Origin: Acorus gramineus
Lineage: Eukaryota; Streptophyta; Magnoliopsida; Acorales; Acoraceae
Length of the DNA: 64,000 nt
Reading direction: 5' to 3'
Assembly: GCA_030737835.1 (NCBI GenBank)
Contig: JAUJYN010000017.1
Location: forward strand, 3,224,001-3,288,000
This document shows positions 9,693-20,786 of the stretch, piece by piece. Both the position numbers and the translations under genes were made by a program. Position 1 is the stretch's first letter; the number at the start of each line of letters is the position of its first letter. Under the pieces are notes generated by a model, which worked only from the letters and a program-made list of their open reading frames with translations, searched no databases and was not told the DNA's origin.

Positions 9693-11616
9693 TATAATAT
9701 TCCCTAAGGCATGCTAAAATACCATAAGTTCGCATTTAATTTAATAAATTAAACTAATAGGACACATGCATAGGTCGAGGCTTTCCTAGCATGAAAACAT
9801 GGAGTCAGGATGCATGGCTCTTACACATATCCTAAGGGTGCAAGTCCCTAACATACAAGGTCTAGGGTAGCATGCATACTACATTTTAATCATGCTTGCA
9901 TGGATTACATATTACACAAGTTAATATTAACTATGGTGCCCCAGGGGAGGACGGTATACGCCCAAGTGCATATAGCGCCTCCCTACTGGGTTGGATTGTC
10001 CCACTCACCAATAACCTGGTCGTCGAGCAACCGTCCGTCAAGATCTACAAGACAGGGTAATCAACCCGTTGAGTAAAATACACAAATATATACAAAAATA
10101 CACTAAAATACCCAACACTCGGACAAGCGTACATACGGCCTGTACGCACGCGAGTCCGAGCACCCCGACCCACTCCCAAACCCCCGGGCAGCCGTACGCA
10201 CCGCCACCCGTCCTAGGCGCACAGCCGCGCCCCAGCCCGCGTGCCCGGACGCACTACTGATCCCCTGCCCGCATGGCCAGACACGCTGTCGATCCCCTCA
10301 GGTGCACCGCGCGCTCACTGCGCCCCAACGCAGCAACTCACGCGAACACCCACACACCCTGCGCCCCAGCGCAGCACCCCGCGCGCACCACCCGCTCGTC
10401 CAGCCCCGGGTGCCCCCGCGCGCACTGCGGCCCAGCGCAGCGCCCCGCACGCGCACCCGCCCGCACTGCGCCCCAGTGCAGTGCCCCGCACGCACTCCCC
10501 GCTCGCCCTGTGCGCACTGCGCCCCTTGCGCAGCACCCGCACACCACCCGCTCGCCACGCGCCCCTGCGCAGCGCTTCGCTCGCACGCCGTGCACTGCAC
10601 CCAGCGCGCCCGACCGCACGCGCCCAGCGAGCCCGACAGCACGCGCCCAGCGCGCCTACCCGCAGCTCGCCCGCCTGCGCCTGCGCCTGCCTGCCTGCGC
10701 GCGCCGCTGCCCGCATGCACCCGAGCCGAGCTCAACCACCCCAACCGCCACCAACAGCCACCACAACCACTCCCAAACCACCAAGCACATCTTTCACTCC
10801 CAAAAACACACCCCAACATACATCTAAACAAGAAATGGAAGGAAAGGAAGCTTACCCTAGGAGAGGAAGAGAAGGGGAGGAAGAACGGGTGCTCTTCGCG
10901 CACCGAAACACCACCTCAAGGACCACCACCACCAAGATCTCCTTCAGCCCTCAAAGTGGCTGAAATCAGAGGAGAAAAGAGGGCATGAGAAGGGGTCACA
11001 CATGTGGGAATTCAAATCCGAGACCACCGGAAGGTAGATCGGGTCCTTACCTATCCTTTCTCTTCTTAGGGTTTTTGGTTTTGACCACCCTAACTAGGTC
11101 ATATGGAGGATTTAAAGAGAGGGAGAGAGAGAGATTTTTGGAGAAGATGATGAATAGTGGGGGAGTTTTATTTGGTCGTGGGATTTATTTATCCTCACAC
11201 ACACACCACACACTCTCACACCCTCAATTAGTGAAAAAAGATTAGGTTAAGCTAGGATTAGGGAGGTTTAAGTGAGGTTTGACCCTAGTCAACCCAACCA
11301 CACTAAAATCCAAACACATTTGACCAAGTCATGGGCCCACCTTGACCAAGTCAAGTCTCCCAATGACTTCTCGCTCGGTCAAAACCCGGATACGCTTTGG
11401 AACTGTGAAATTCTGAAACGTTACCGGAATTCGATGAAATTTTTGTGAGTGGCTTGGAATGGCACCAGGACACATAATATGCAGTTAGATTTTCAATCGG
11501 AGTCCTCAAACTCATGATGATAGCGGTTCCGATCAAAAAACGAAAAAAACTGAAAAACTGCCAGAATGTTCCAATGGTTATCAGTAGGTTAAAAGTGACA
11601 CATATATAACCCTCAA

Positions 11617-13099
11617 GCTCTCACAAATCTCTCTCCCTTCTCTTTAAATCCACCTTTTGACCTAGTAGAAGGTGTTGGATTGAAAAGCCCTAGAAGGAGA
11701 AAAGGAAGGTGAGGACCCGATCTATCTTCCTATGGTCTCAGTTTCGATTTCCCCCTTGTTGACCTCCTCTCTTAGCTCCCTTTATCCTCTGTTTTTCATC
11801 CTTGCTAGGGCTGAGGGAGGTCTTGGTAGTGGTGGATTTGGTGGTGGCGTTTCGGTGCGCGAAGAGCACCCGATCTTCCCTCCTTTCCTTTCCTCCCTTG
11901 GGTAAGCCTTCCTCCCCCCTATTTCTTGTTTAGATGCATGTTTAGGATGTGTTTTTGGTTGTGCAAGGTGTGCATGAGTGTTTGGGGTGTGGGAGGGCTG
12001 AGGGAGGTGGTGGGGTTGGCTCGGGCACGCGTGCGAACTCATCCGCGCGCGTGCGCGCGAGTCTGCGCCCGCAGGCAGTGCAGGCGCGTGTAGTCAGGCG
12101 AGCTGGGGGCGCGGGCATGCGCGCGGTGTGCTGCGCGGGGAGCGCAGTGCGTGCGGGTGTGCGCGCGAGGTGCTGCGCTGGGGTGCAGTGCGCGCGGGTG
12201 CAACCGGGCCGGGACGAGCGAGCGAGCTTGCGCGCGCGCGCGGCAGCGTGTCTGAGAGCGTGGGCTGGGGCGCGGCAGTGCGCCCGGGGCGCGGGTGTGC
12301 GTGCGCGTGCGGGTGGCCGTGCGCATGGCTGCCCGGGGGTGCGGGAGTGTGTCGGGGCACTCGGACTCGCGTGCGTACGGGCCCGTATGCATGCTTGTCC
12401 GAGTGTTGGGTATTTCTATCGTATTTCTTGTGTATTTGTGTATTTTACTCACCATTTTGGTTTCCCATGTCTTGCAGATCTTGACGGGCGGTCACGCAAC
12501 GACCCAGGTATTGGTGAGTGGGACAATCCAACCCAGTAGGGAGGCGTTCGATGCACGTAGGCGTGCATTGCCCTCCCCTGGGGCACCATAATTGCGTATT
12601 AATTTGTAATAAGTGTAATCTGTGCTATGCATGATCATTATGTTGTATCCATGCCACCTTAGGCTTGTATGCTAGGAATATGCACCCTTATATTTTGTAT
12701 AGAGACCTACGCATCCTGATACCATGTGTTCATGCTCGGAAAGCCTCGACCTACGCATGTTTCCCATTTAGTTTAACTTATTTAAATCAAATGCGAGCAT
12801 ATGGTTATTAGCATGCCTTAGGGAATATTATAACCTCATTGTTATAATATGTGTCTCCCCGCATCTTAGCTATGCACCCTGGAGGAATTCTGAAGAATTC
12901 ATGACATTGTAGAGTTGCAATCGGTGTCGGCGGATCCAAGAGGATCGTATCCGTGTGAGTAGGCTGTTTCTCTTCCCTTCGTTGAATCCGTGTAGAGACT
13001 CCTCAACGTTAGACAGGCCGTCCTGAAAGAGGGCTCCCATCTGTAGGTACCTCCGATGCGTCGGACTGTGCTGATCGTGGGAGTAGATCAGGCGAGCTA
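11617..13099 (+). repeat. F1-b 3' LTR, middle part with two intron-like intervals
   Basis: It resumes after the duplicated CTCAA. A donor-like GGTAAGCC lies at 11902. The CpG-dense block is at about 11990-12370. TTTACTCACC (possible branch site) and CTTGCAG end at 12477. A 36-nt mini-exon (12478-12513) starts ATCTTGACGG, and the donor GTGAGT follows at 12514. GAATTC-TGAA-GAATTC lies at 12885-12900. The AT-rich site near 12830-12850 is empty of Mx. Confidence 0.85.
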
Positions 13100-13860
13100 C
13101 GGTGTGGGGGAGAGGCTATCGGTGGACCAAGGGTGATTAACAGCCTAGTCAGTCCCAAAAGACCATGTCACCAGTTTGAGGGTGAGGGTGAGGGTGAGGG
13201 TGGGGTGGGTCGGCGATGTAGCAACCCACTGGATTGTGTAGTTATTGCCACTTAGAGGCTATAAATAATTTTAGGTTAATATGAATTGTGATGCATGGGT
13301 TGTGCTATTCACTGAGCGTGTGGCTCACCCCTCGCATATTCTTTTCTCCAGTAATATCTGAGTCGGATCTGAAGGAGGAGCTCCCTGAGGCACATCAGCA
13401 CTAGCGGAGCAGCGTCACGTTCTACGAGTGAGAGGCCATCACCATCCCCTTTTGATTGTATGTATTGTATTCCGTGCTTGGGCACACGTTTGTATTATAT
13501 TTGGATGTCGTTGTATATATTGGCTCTCACAGGACAGTTGATTATGTATCGGGTCTGTAATATGTTTTTGAATTACAGACTCAGTCGTTTGAGCTTCCGC
13601 TATTTGTATGTATATTATGTCAGCCACCTTATTGTCTGTGTTGTCATTTTGATGTTGTTAGAGTATGTTATTGATCTCCTGTATAGACTGCTGATATTAT
13701 ATACCATTGCCGCGTCCCGGGGACGGCCTCCCTGGGGCGTGACAATTAATCACATAAGCACACAAGGCCTAACTTAAACATGCGTTGGATATCACCAACT
13801 TAAAAGGGAAGGGTCAAGCGCGATCTTGCGGACTAACAGGTGCATGCCAATATTCCAAAC
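13100..13860 (+). repeat. Copied block: F1 LTR tail plus F2 flank
   Basis: It is near-identical to about 6008-6760: the same F1 LTR tail, ending at 13744, followed by the same F2 flank (ATTAATCACATAAG...CAATATTCCAAAC). Private variants are shared, for example GGCCTCCCTGGGG near the terminus and the GTTTGAGCTTCCGC stretch. It interrupts the F1-b 3' LTR. The G-rich run is longer here (about 13182-13208, six GGG runs). It probably arose by template switching or gene conversion between neighbouring LTR tails. Confidence 0.85.
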
Positions 13861-14329
13861 TGTATGAATTGTGATGCTTGGGTTGTGCTATTCACTGAGC
13901 ATGTGGCTCACCCTCGCATATATTTTTCTCCAGTGTTATATGAGTCGGATCTGAAGGAGGAGCTCCCCGAGGCACATCAGCAGTAGCGGAGCAGCGTCAC
14001 GCTCCGAGTGTGAGAGGCCATTCAGCATCCCGCTTTGATTGTATGTATTGTATTCCGTGCTTGGGCACACGTTTGTATTATATTTGGATGTCGTTGTATA
14101 TATTGGCTCTCACAGAACAGTTGATTATGTATCGAGTCTGTAATATGTCTTTGAATTACAGATTCAGTCTTTTAGCTTCCGCTTTAAGTGTATATATTAT
14201 GTCGGCCTCATTCTTGTCTGTGTTGTCATTTTGATGTTGTTTAGAGTATGTTATTGACCTCCTGTATAGACTGCTGATATCATATATACCATTGCCGCGC
14301 CTCGGGGACGGCCGCCCTGGGGCGTGACA
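13861..14329 (+). repeat. F1-b 3' LTR, terminal part
   Basis: It starts TGTATGAATTGTGATGC and runs through the TGAGC hairpin, the ctCCAG acceptor-like site and the conserved terminal block to GCGTGACA. The next bases, ATACTACTTATC, resume F2 exactly where F1-b entered. Confidence 0.87.
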
Positions 14330-15681
14330 ATACTACTTATCTACAGAAGTAGTATAGCTTGGGTGCCCCATCGATGCGCGACGCACGACTACGCGCGTAG
14401 AGTGCGTCTCGAGTTGGGAGGGGATTGGATCAAGCCACTCACCGCAACTCAGGACCTCGCGCATCCCATCCGACGAGATCTGCAAGGTAAGGGCATCAAA
14501 TTTGGTGAGTAATATCACATTATAACACTTAAAAATTACTAGAAATACCAAAGACTTAGACATGCACGCATACGGGCTCGCACACATGCGAGCACGCGCG
14601 TACGCACGCATGCCCGAGTGCCCCAGCACCTACCCGAGCCCCTGGGCAGCCCCACGCGTGCCCCTGCACGTGCGTGCCCAGACGCACACCCAGATGCGCT
14701 GCCCCGCGCGCGCGCACGCGCCTGCCTGCGCCTGCCAGCTCCCCTCTGCGCGCTCTTCTGCTCGCGCACGCACACGGAGAGACCCGCGCGTACGCCCAGC
14801 ACTCTTTTAACCCCTCCCCAACCCCTCACACACACTCTAACCCATCTACCTAGCATGCAAGACCTCCCCAACCATCCCAACAGCCATAAAAATCAAAAAG
14901 AAGGGGAAGAGGACTTACCAAAAGAGGGAAAGGGAAAGGGGGAGATGCGGGGCTCTCGACGCACCCACGGCCACCTCAACCACCACCACCACTACACCTC
15001 CTCTTCAGCCTCTCCACCAGCCCTTCCTAGATGAAAAACAGAGGAAAGAAGGGGCATAAAAAGGGAGCTAGAGAGAGGAGAATCAACAACAACAACAGAG
15101 GCACCCACACACACACACACCTTGCTCTTCCTCCTTCACCTTCTCCTTCTTTTGCTTCTTCCTCCTCCTTCACCACACACAAAGAGGAGAAAAAGAGACC
15201 AAGAGAGGGAGAGAAAGAGAGATCCACGAATTGAGAGAGAGGGGGAGAGAGAGAGAGGGCAAAAAGGTCATTTTCATGCCCAAATAGTGTCTAGGGGTGA
15301 CCATAAGGGGGTGGTGAGGTTAGGGTTAGGTTCACCCTCACTTAACCACACATTTTTGCTTTATTGGGAAGCGTGTGGAGAAGCACCACACACTAGAAAA
15401 TATCTCACCCACCAAAACTCAGTAACAGCCAATTCTGGATGCGATTCGAAACTGCATATTTTTTAAAACGTTACCGGAATTCGATGAAATTTTTATGGGT
15501 AGTACAAAACGGTACCAGGACCCATAATATGCAGTTAGATTTTCAATCAGAGTACTCAAACTCCCGCAGGTGGCTAAAAGCCAAAATTTTAGCGACTCCG
15601 ATCGAAAAATAAAAAGGCTCTGAATGACCCAGAGTTGACCAAGGCTTAACCGAAATAGCACCAAATGACACAGGCATAACA
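14330..15681 (-). repeat. F2-a 3' LTR, U3-proximal part
   Basis: It begins at the palindrome ATACTACTT / AAGTAGTAT (14330-14355). In the element's sense it carries the GTGAGTGG donor, a 37-nt mini-exon and an acceptor (CCTTGCAG), the CpG-dense block (about 14560-14800), a donor GGTAAG near 14920, (CA)n and (GA)n microsatellites (15102-15270), and the U3 block. It ends with CAGGCATAACA at 15681. The sequence matches 20761-22169. Confidence 0.88.
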
Positions 15682-15697
15682 TTCTCCCCCCCTTAGG
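15682..15697 (-). other. Polypurine tract of F2-a
   Basis: TTCTCCCCCCCTTAGG directly follows the LTR end. Read on the minus strand it is the plus-strand primer of F2, close to the F1 tract. Confidence 0.85.
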
Positions 15698-15799
15698 AAA
15701 TTTAGTCCTCGAAATTTAAGGAAACCCAAAGGGAAGACCGAATATAACAAGTATCATGCATAGACCTTTTGCTCCCAAGTGGTCTATGCACCAGACTAG

Positions 15800-16553
15800 C
15801 GCTACCGACACCCTGTAATCAAAGAAACGGTCTTAGCGTGGAGCCACTTCTCATGTTGGTCCTTGACCTCCATCCACCACTCCACGAATGACAAATCCAG
15901 CTCGAGAATGAGGCGGTCGAACAGAATGACTGAGCAGGATCGTGGACATAACACCTCAGCCCTGAGACAAGGACGACGTCGTGGGCATGAGCCAGCTGTG
16001 GGGGAAAGGCTAGATGACAAGCCACCTCCCCAATCCACTCAATGATGAGAACCGGTCCGATGAAGGGCCGACTCAGCTTGCCCCGAACGTCGAAATGGAG
16101 GGTGCCCTTAAACCCGGACACCTTCAGGAAAACATGGTCGCCAAACCCGAAGGTAAGCTCCTGGCGACGATGACTTGCGTAGCCCTTCTGTCGGTTCTGG
16201 GAGGTGCAGATGCACACATGAACCAACCTGGCCACTGCAAGGTCAAATAAATAACTTGTGGCCCCTCCAACTAGCGCTCCTCAACCGTCCCAACACAAGG
16301 GAGGTATAAAATTGCACCTGTAGAGTGCCTTTTTCAGGTCCATCTGGATGCTCGAATGGCAGTCGTCTTGTAGGCATACCCCAACAAATGGGTGGTGCCT
16401 CACCCAACTGCCCTTATTATCAAGCACGCAGGCACTTAGCATGTCCTCCAAGGTCTGAATCGTCCTCTTTGTCTGGCTGTCCATCGGCGATGAAACGCTA
16501 TACTTAAATGGAGGCTCGCACCAAAGCCTGCCAAGGCTGCGCCACAACCTCAA
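15800..16553 (-). pseudogene. pol: F2-a integrase fragment, decayed
   Basis: On the minus strand 15819-16235 encodes the integrase C-terminal region ([46 protein letters not shown]). Next, 16281-16553 encodes the end of the catalytic core ([20 protein letters not shown]), where the third catalytic Glu is replaced by Lys relative to F1-c (QSERTIQ). Frameshifts break the frame, and the chromodomain remains only as scraps at 15800-15850. It is not functional. Confidence 0.82.
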
Positions 16554-17350
16554 AGTAACCCTCGCGTCTCAACTGAAAATAGCGTCGATCGAAATGCCAT
16601 GAAGACGAACAATCGCGAAGGTGGAAACCCACGTCAAGGCATCCAGAGACTCAATCAGTCGGATTAGGGAGGGAAGCGCGGACTTAGTCAGTCGGTCAAT
16701 GATCACCTAGACGGCGTTGTGACCCGAACGTGACATTAGCGAGTCTGCAACAATTCCTAATAACCCACTCCCACGTCCACTGAGGAATCCCCATGGACTG
16801 ACATTTTCCAACGCAATAATGATTCTCGAACTTTGCCTGAGGGCATGCCAAACTGCAGAAACAAGGTCACCCATATCGCCTTTTCATCGCGCCACTAGCA
16901 ATCTCAATGAAGACTACCTCAAAGTAGTCCACGGAGGCCCAATAAAACTTTTGAGATCCACGAAGGCATCCGGCGCATTCGTCAACCCCGACAGCAGTAC
17001 TTAAAACTCAAAGTGCCCGAAACGGTCACGAAAGGCCATCTACAGGATGTCCAACTCCCGGATCTCCAACTTGTGGTACCCTTGTGCGAAGATCGATCTA
17101 AGAGAAGACACTGGCTCCCAGAGCTTGGTCAAACAGATCATCGATTCGCGGCAAGGGTAATTGATCTTCAACCTCCACGGGGAGATCAAAACAATTCTTT
17201 GAACGATTATGTCCAGATTCTGCTCCTCGAGCATGGCTGGTGCTCATGATAATACTTACACGCTTGGTAAGCCGCTCAACCGCACTTAATCCACAAGACA
17301 CGCAATAAGGGGTTGTCGAACCTCGACAATGCCTATGCGACGTCATCTAT
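16554..17350 (-). pseudogene. pol: F2-a pol fragments: integrase core, zinc region, RT
   Basis: 16560-16740 aligns with the F1-c integrase core (53945-54120), and 16790-16890 with the zinc-binding region (54200-54290). The order then jumps to RT: 17040-17160 contains remnants of IDDLFDQ and the following [11 protein letters not shown]-type motif. RNase H is missing between zinc region and RT. F2-b has the same junction at 22860-22960, so the deletion predates the spread of these copies. Confidence 0.75.
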
Positions 17351-17869
17351 CTGATAGGGCGGTTGAGTCCCATCACGAACGCTAGCATCGCGTCTCCTCA
17401 TTTACGACCCATGTGGGGGCAAAACGCGACAGTATCGCGAACTGTGCTTCCCTTGCCGCCACCGACAGGTCGCCCTACTACAACCATTGGAACTCCAGCA
17501 TCATGCACTCAATGGGCAGATTCATCACGAGGAGTCCACGCTCTCGACATCATCCAGTAGCACTCTCCCTGTGTGGCCTCTACATGGTAGCCTTCCAAGC
17601 CCACTATCTCTGCCATATGGGCGCACCAACAAGCATAGTATTTGGGAGTACCTCATAGGGCTCTGCCCCCAACCGGGCAGCTACAACGCACAATGATATA
17701 TCAAAGCGACTCCAGATGCCACTATGGAACCCTGTCCACAAGCGATCGCCCACCAAGCTGCAATAGGACACACCCAATCCCGATCGTACGCATCACCACT
17801 TGCTACAACACCTTCCAAGTGAGAGGAAAATCAATCATCAAATAGATGCTTCAAAGGTATTCCTTGACT
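17351..17869 (-). repeat. F2-a internal region, unassigned decayed stretch
   Basis: No domain recognised. It is collinear with F2-b 23330-23864 at high similarity (CCCATCACGAACG, CATTGGAACTCCAGC). From its place it should derive from the Gag/protease part, but no CCHC or DSG motif survives. Confidence 0.6.
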
Positions 17870-17988
17870 GGGAAAAGAACCCCTTGGGAGGGCACCATGA
17901 GGTCCCGATATAGGATATCCCGACAACCAAACAAGGAACATGGAGTACCCTAGCCCGGGTCTCAACGATGACTCCGCAAGGCCCCTTA
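17870..17988 (-). repeat. Mx short repeat, copy 5 (F2 internal)
   Basis: GGAAAAGAACCCCTTGGGAG to AAGGCCCC, in the internal region of F2-a. It occupies the same site as copy 6 in F2-b. Flanks are CCTTGACT and TTAATCCTGAG, with no clear target duplication. Confidence 0.82.
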
Positions 17989-18315
17989 ATCCTGAGTAGG
18001 AAAATTGGAAGAAGACATCACCCCTTAATGAGCAATATGCCACATCCTCAAAACTTGAAACTGGCGCTGCACGTGAACTCCATGGTTACCAGCAATACCG
18101 ATGCACGGGAAAGAAGCTCCATTATCAAGACACAATCCATACCTTAGAAATTGCAACCAATTCATCACTATCATACTACTAGGCTGGAATCTCCTACCCA
18201 AGCCTTAATCCCAGAACAAGGGATCCAACAACTGACCCTAATCAGTCGACCCAGTCGACAACTTAAGGGAGGTCCAGTGGTGGCCACGTCCACGTCCACA
18301 AATGCGAGGAGGCAT
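17989..18315 (-). pseudogene. gag: F2-a gag start remnant
   Basis: The minus-strand ATG at 18315-18313 opens MPPR..., matching the F1 Gag start, and is preceded by CTTAGGTTGCTGAC as in F1. Similarity then fades, and the reading frame is closed by stops and indels within about 100 codons. No capsid or zinc knuckle is seen. Confidence 0.7.
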
Positions 18316-18412
18316 GTCAGCAACCTAAGATAAACTTCTAAAACAAGAGTACTCGGATGACAATCCTACGACTCATCATCTATATGACTAGACTTAGGCT
18401 CTGACAGGACCA

Positions 18413-18424
18413 GGCTTTGATACA
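18413..18424 (-). other. Primer binding site of F2-a
   Basis: The complement of GGCTTTGATACA is a one-to-two-base variant of the tRNA-Met site of F1. It lies 6 nt from the LTR terminus, followed on the minus strand by GCCTGGTCCTGTCAGAGCC as in F1-a. Confidence 0.8.
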
Positions 18425-18967
18425 AACTTTTGTCACGCCCCAGGGCGGCCGTCCCAGAAACGTGGCAATATATATAATATCAGCTATCAAGTACAAGAGA
18501 TCAATAATGACTCCAATAAACAATACACAAGCTGGAAAAACCAATGATAACTGATAACTCAACTGAAAAGTGGAAGCATAAGATATCAACAATGTCTGTA
18601 AACCAAAAACATTATTACAGACTCGAATACACAATCACTGTCCTGTGAGAGCCATGTTTAGTCCAAATAAAATACAACCTGTGCCACATGCACGATTTAC
18701 AATACATAAAATGACTCTAGGACTGCTGACAGCCTCGCACTCGCCACCCGCCGGACAGAACGCTCCACGCACATAAGACCACGCCACAGAGAAGCTACAG
18801 CTCCACGCCCAACACCGCCCCTTAAAAGAAATAGTATGCGAGGGGTGAGCTACAAGCTCAGTGAGTGGTTGGAAACCAATCATCATAACAACAGTTCAAT
18901 GTTTAGGCAATTTTCTTTCAAGGAAAAACATGGGTGAAAACCCAATGGATGACAAGGTCACACGGCG

Positions 18968-19360
18968 GCGCGACCAACCTCACCCTCACCCTCACTCCCA
19001 GAGGAAGACTCTTGGGACTTTTGGGGAGAGACCATACCGTTGGTCGAAGAGACGCGGAATTACTGGTCTACACAACACTACTGGATCACCAACCTCACCC
19101 TCACCCTCACTCCTGGAGGGAGACTCTTGGGACTTTTGGGGAGAGACCATACCGTTGGTCAAAGAGACGCGGAATTACTGGTCTACACAACACTACTGGA
19201 TCATCTACATCAAGATGACTGTCCAACGATGTCTTTGAACATCGATACGCAACCGGACCAAACAACTATGGGAACGGACGAACAACGAATGGGTCACGCG
19301 GCGACGTGTCTTCACCTCATCCTCACCCTCACCCTTTAGAGGTGACATAGGACTTTTGGA
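18968..19360 (-). repeat. F2 G-rich tandem repeats (116-bp period)
   Basis: Two ~116-bp units start near 18973 and 19089, each with ACCTCACCCTCACCCTCACT, followed by a degenerate third near 19305. On the element's strand these give GGGTGAGGGTGAGG. F2-c has two such units at about 26195-26420. The unit outside the G-rich part is unlike F1's, yet the position in the LTR is the same. Confidence 0.82.
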
Positions 19361-20760
19361 AGAGACTTAGACAGCTCTACACCCTTGGTCCACCAGTTGC
19401 CCTTTCCCTGCGTAGCCTCTACCTGGTATACTCGCACGATCAGTACGCTTCCGAACGCATTAGTGGTAGCTATGGATGGGCGCACTTTGTCAGGATAGCT
19501 TTTCCAACGCTTGGGAGTTCCTACATCGGATCCAACGAAGGGGAGAACGATTTCACGCTCGCAATATCATTCGATAGCCCTCTCCCGGGTAGCCTCTACC
19601 TGGTATACCCCCCATGATCAGTACATCTTGCCGCATGCATCGATAGTACCTACAGGTGGGGGCCCTCTTTCAGGACAGCTACAACCCGGGCCGCTTCAAC
19701 ACGGAAGACATTGGGAGGAAACACTCCATGTTCGCAAAGCGAACCCAATGGAAAAACAACTACTCTCGATAATCACATATCGATGATATCGAATACTATT
19801 GTACTCCCACACGGTTGCATCACTCGGACACAAGGGGGCTGCCTCTGCTCTCACGCAGAAATAATCCTAAGGCACATAACCAAACAGGCGGTTCATATAA
19901 ACGCCTAGCACGGGTAGGCCTAGCTTAATGCCCAAACTACCGGCTTAACAAAACCGGTAAGATAACGAATTCTCCTGAATTCAAAACGAGTGCATCGCTC
20001 GAATGCGTGGGGGCGATTACATCGCAAGCGCTCTAACTAATAAGGTACAACACAACAACGGGTCATACCCACGCCTATTTCAGATAGGCCTAATCAGTTT
20101 TAACATGCGCATATATATCCAGGAGAATTATATCTTAGTTATGTACATGAACTACATGCACGATAACCTATCAAATAAATATAGGGATACTCCCTAACAT
20201 GGATTTACATCATAAACAACAAATCATACAACATGCATACATGGCCATTAATCACATAAGCACACGAGGCATAACTTAAGCATGCGTTGGATATCACCAA
20301 CTTAAAAGGGAAGGGTCAAGCGCGATCTCGCGCACTAACAGGTGCATGCCAATATTCCAAATGAACCCAAGTCGAGTAGGAAATCGCCTCTACTTACTCA
20401 GTTCGTGCAGAGGGAGAGGGCGAGAGAGAGATCATCATCTCTTGAAGTTGGTCATAGCTTTTCCCCATTAGCATGGGCGCAACAACTACACCACACCCTT
20501 GAGTCTTATCGCAAGGGAATATTAGACAGATGCCCGTTATTAACCCAGATTGAATCATGCTGGATATTCCAATTAATTTGGTGGGAGTAGTATTACAATA
20601 CTACCTAAGGCATGCCATATTCTATACATCCATACACATTACAGAATACATGCCCATACTAGAGGGGTGGATGCGATACAATCATTCATACATGGATACA
20701 ATACATGCAATATAAGCCTAGCATGCAAGATATCTAACATATTATAGTTTAAGCATGGCC

Positions 20761-20786
20761 ATACTACTTATCTACACAAGTAGTAT
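20761..20786. repeat. Perfect palindrome in F2 LTR, insertion target
   Basis: ATACTACTT and AAGTAGTAT flank an 8-base loop. In F2-a's other LTR and in F2-c this palindrome has been entered by F1 copies at its first five bases. F2-e keeps a near copy at 46795-46820. Confidence 0.85.

Larger units (their letters stand above)
8513..11611 (-). mobile_element. Solo F1 LTR S1 with CTCAA target duplication
   Basis: A complete LTR of 3099 bp in reverse orientation: it begins TGTCACGCCCC and ends ATATATAACC, the last base differing from the usual A. CTCAA at 8508-8512 is repeated at 11612-11616. No internal region is present, so it is a product of LTR-LTR recombination. It carries one G-rich/hairpin unit (about 9030-9115), two Mx copies and a CpG-dense block (about 10110-10730), and lies inside the F1-b 3' LTR. 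Confidence 0.93.
7160..14329 (+). mobile_element. F1-b element, internally deleted and interrupted
   Basis: It contains an LTR start (TTTTATATATGTTTCAC, mutated G at position 2), about 130 bp of U3, then an abrupt jump to the integrase tail, a polypurine tract (7994-8006) and a 3' LTR from 8007. The 3' LTR is split by solo LTR S1 (8513-11611) and by a copied block (13100-13860), and ends with GCGTGACA at 14329. ATACT stands at 7152-7156 and 14330-14334, consistent with the 5-bp target duplication of a chromovirus, although three extra bases lie between the left copy and the LTR start. Confidence 0.82.

Noticed and set aside
15031-15234. Small frames in the (CA)n/(GA)n region of F2 LTRs
   Set aside because: Microsatellite-derived, low complexity, present on both strands.
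18968-19360. CCCTCACCCTCACCCTCAC runs as interstitial telomere or CRISPR-like repeats
   Set aside because: They do not match the plant telomere unit CCCTAAA, and the units are few, adjacent and embedded in LTRs, with no spacers or associated genes.
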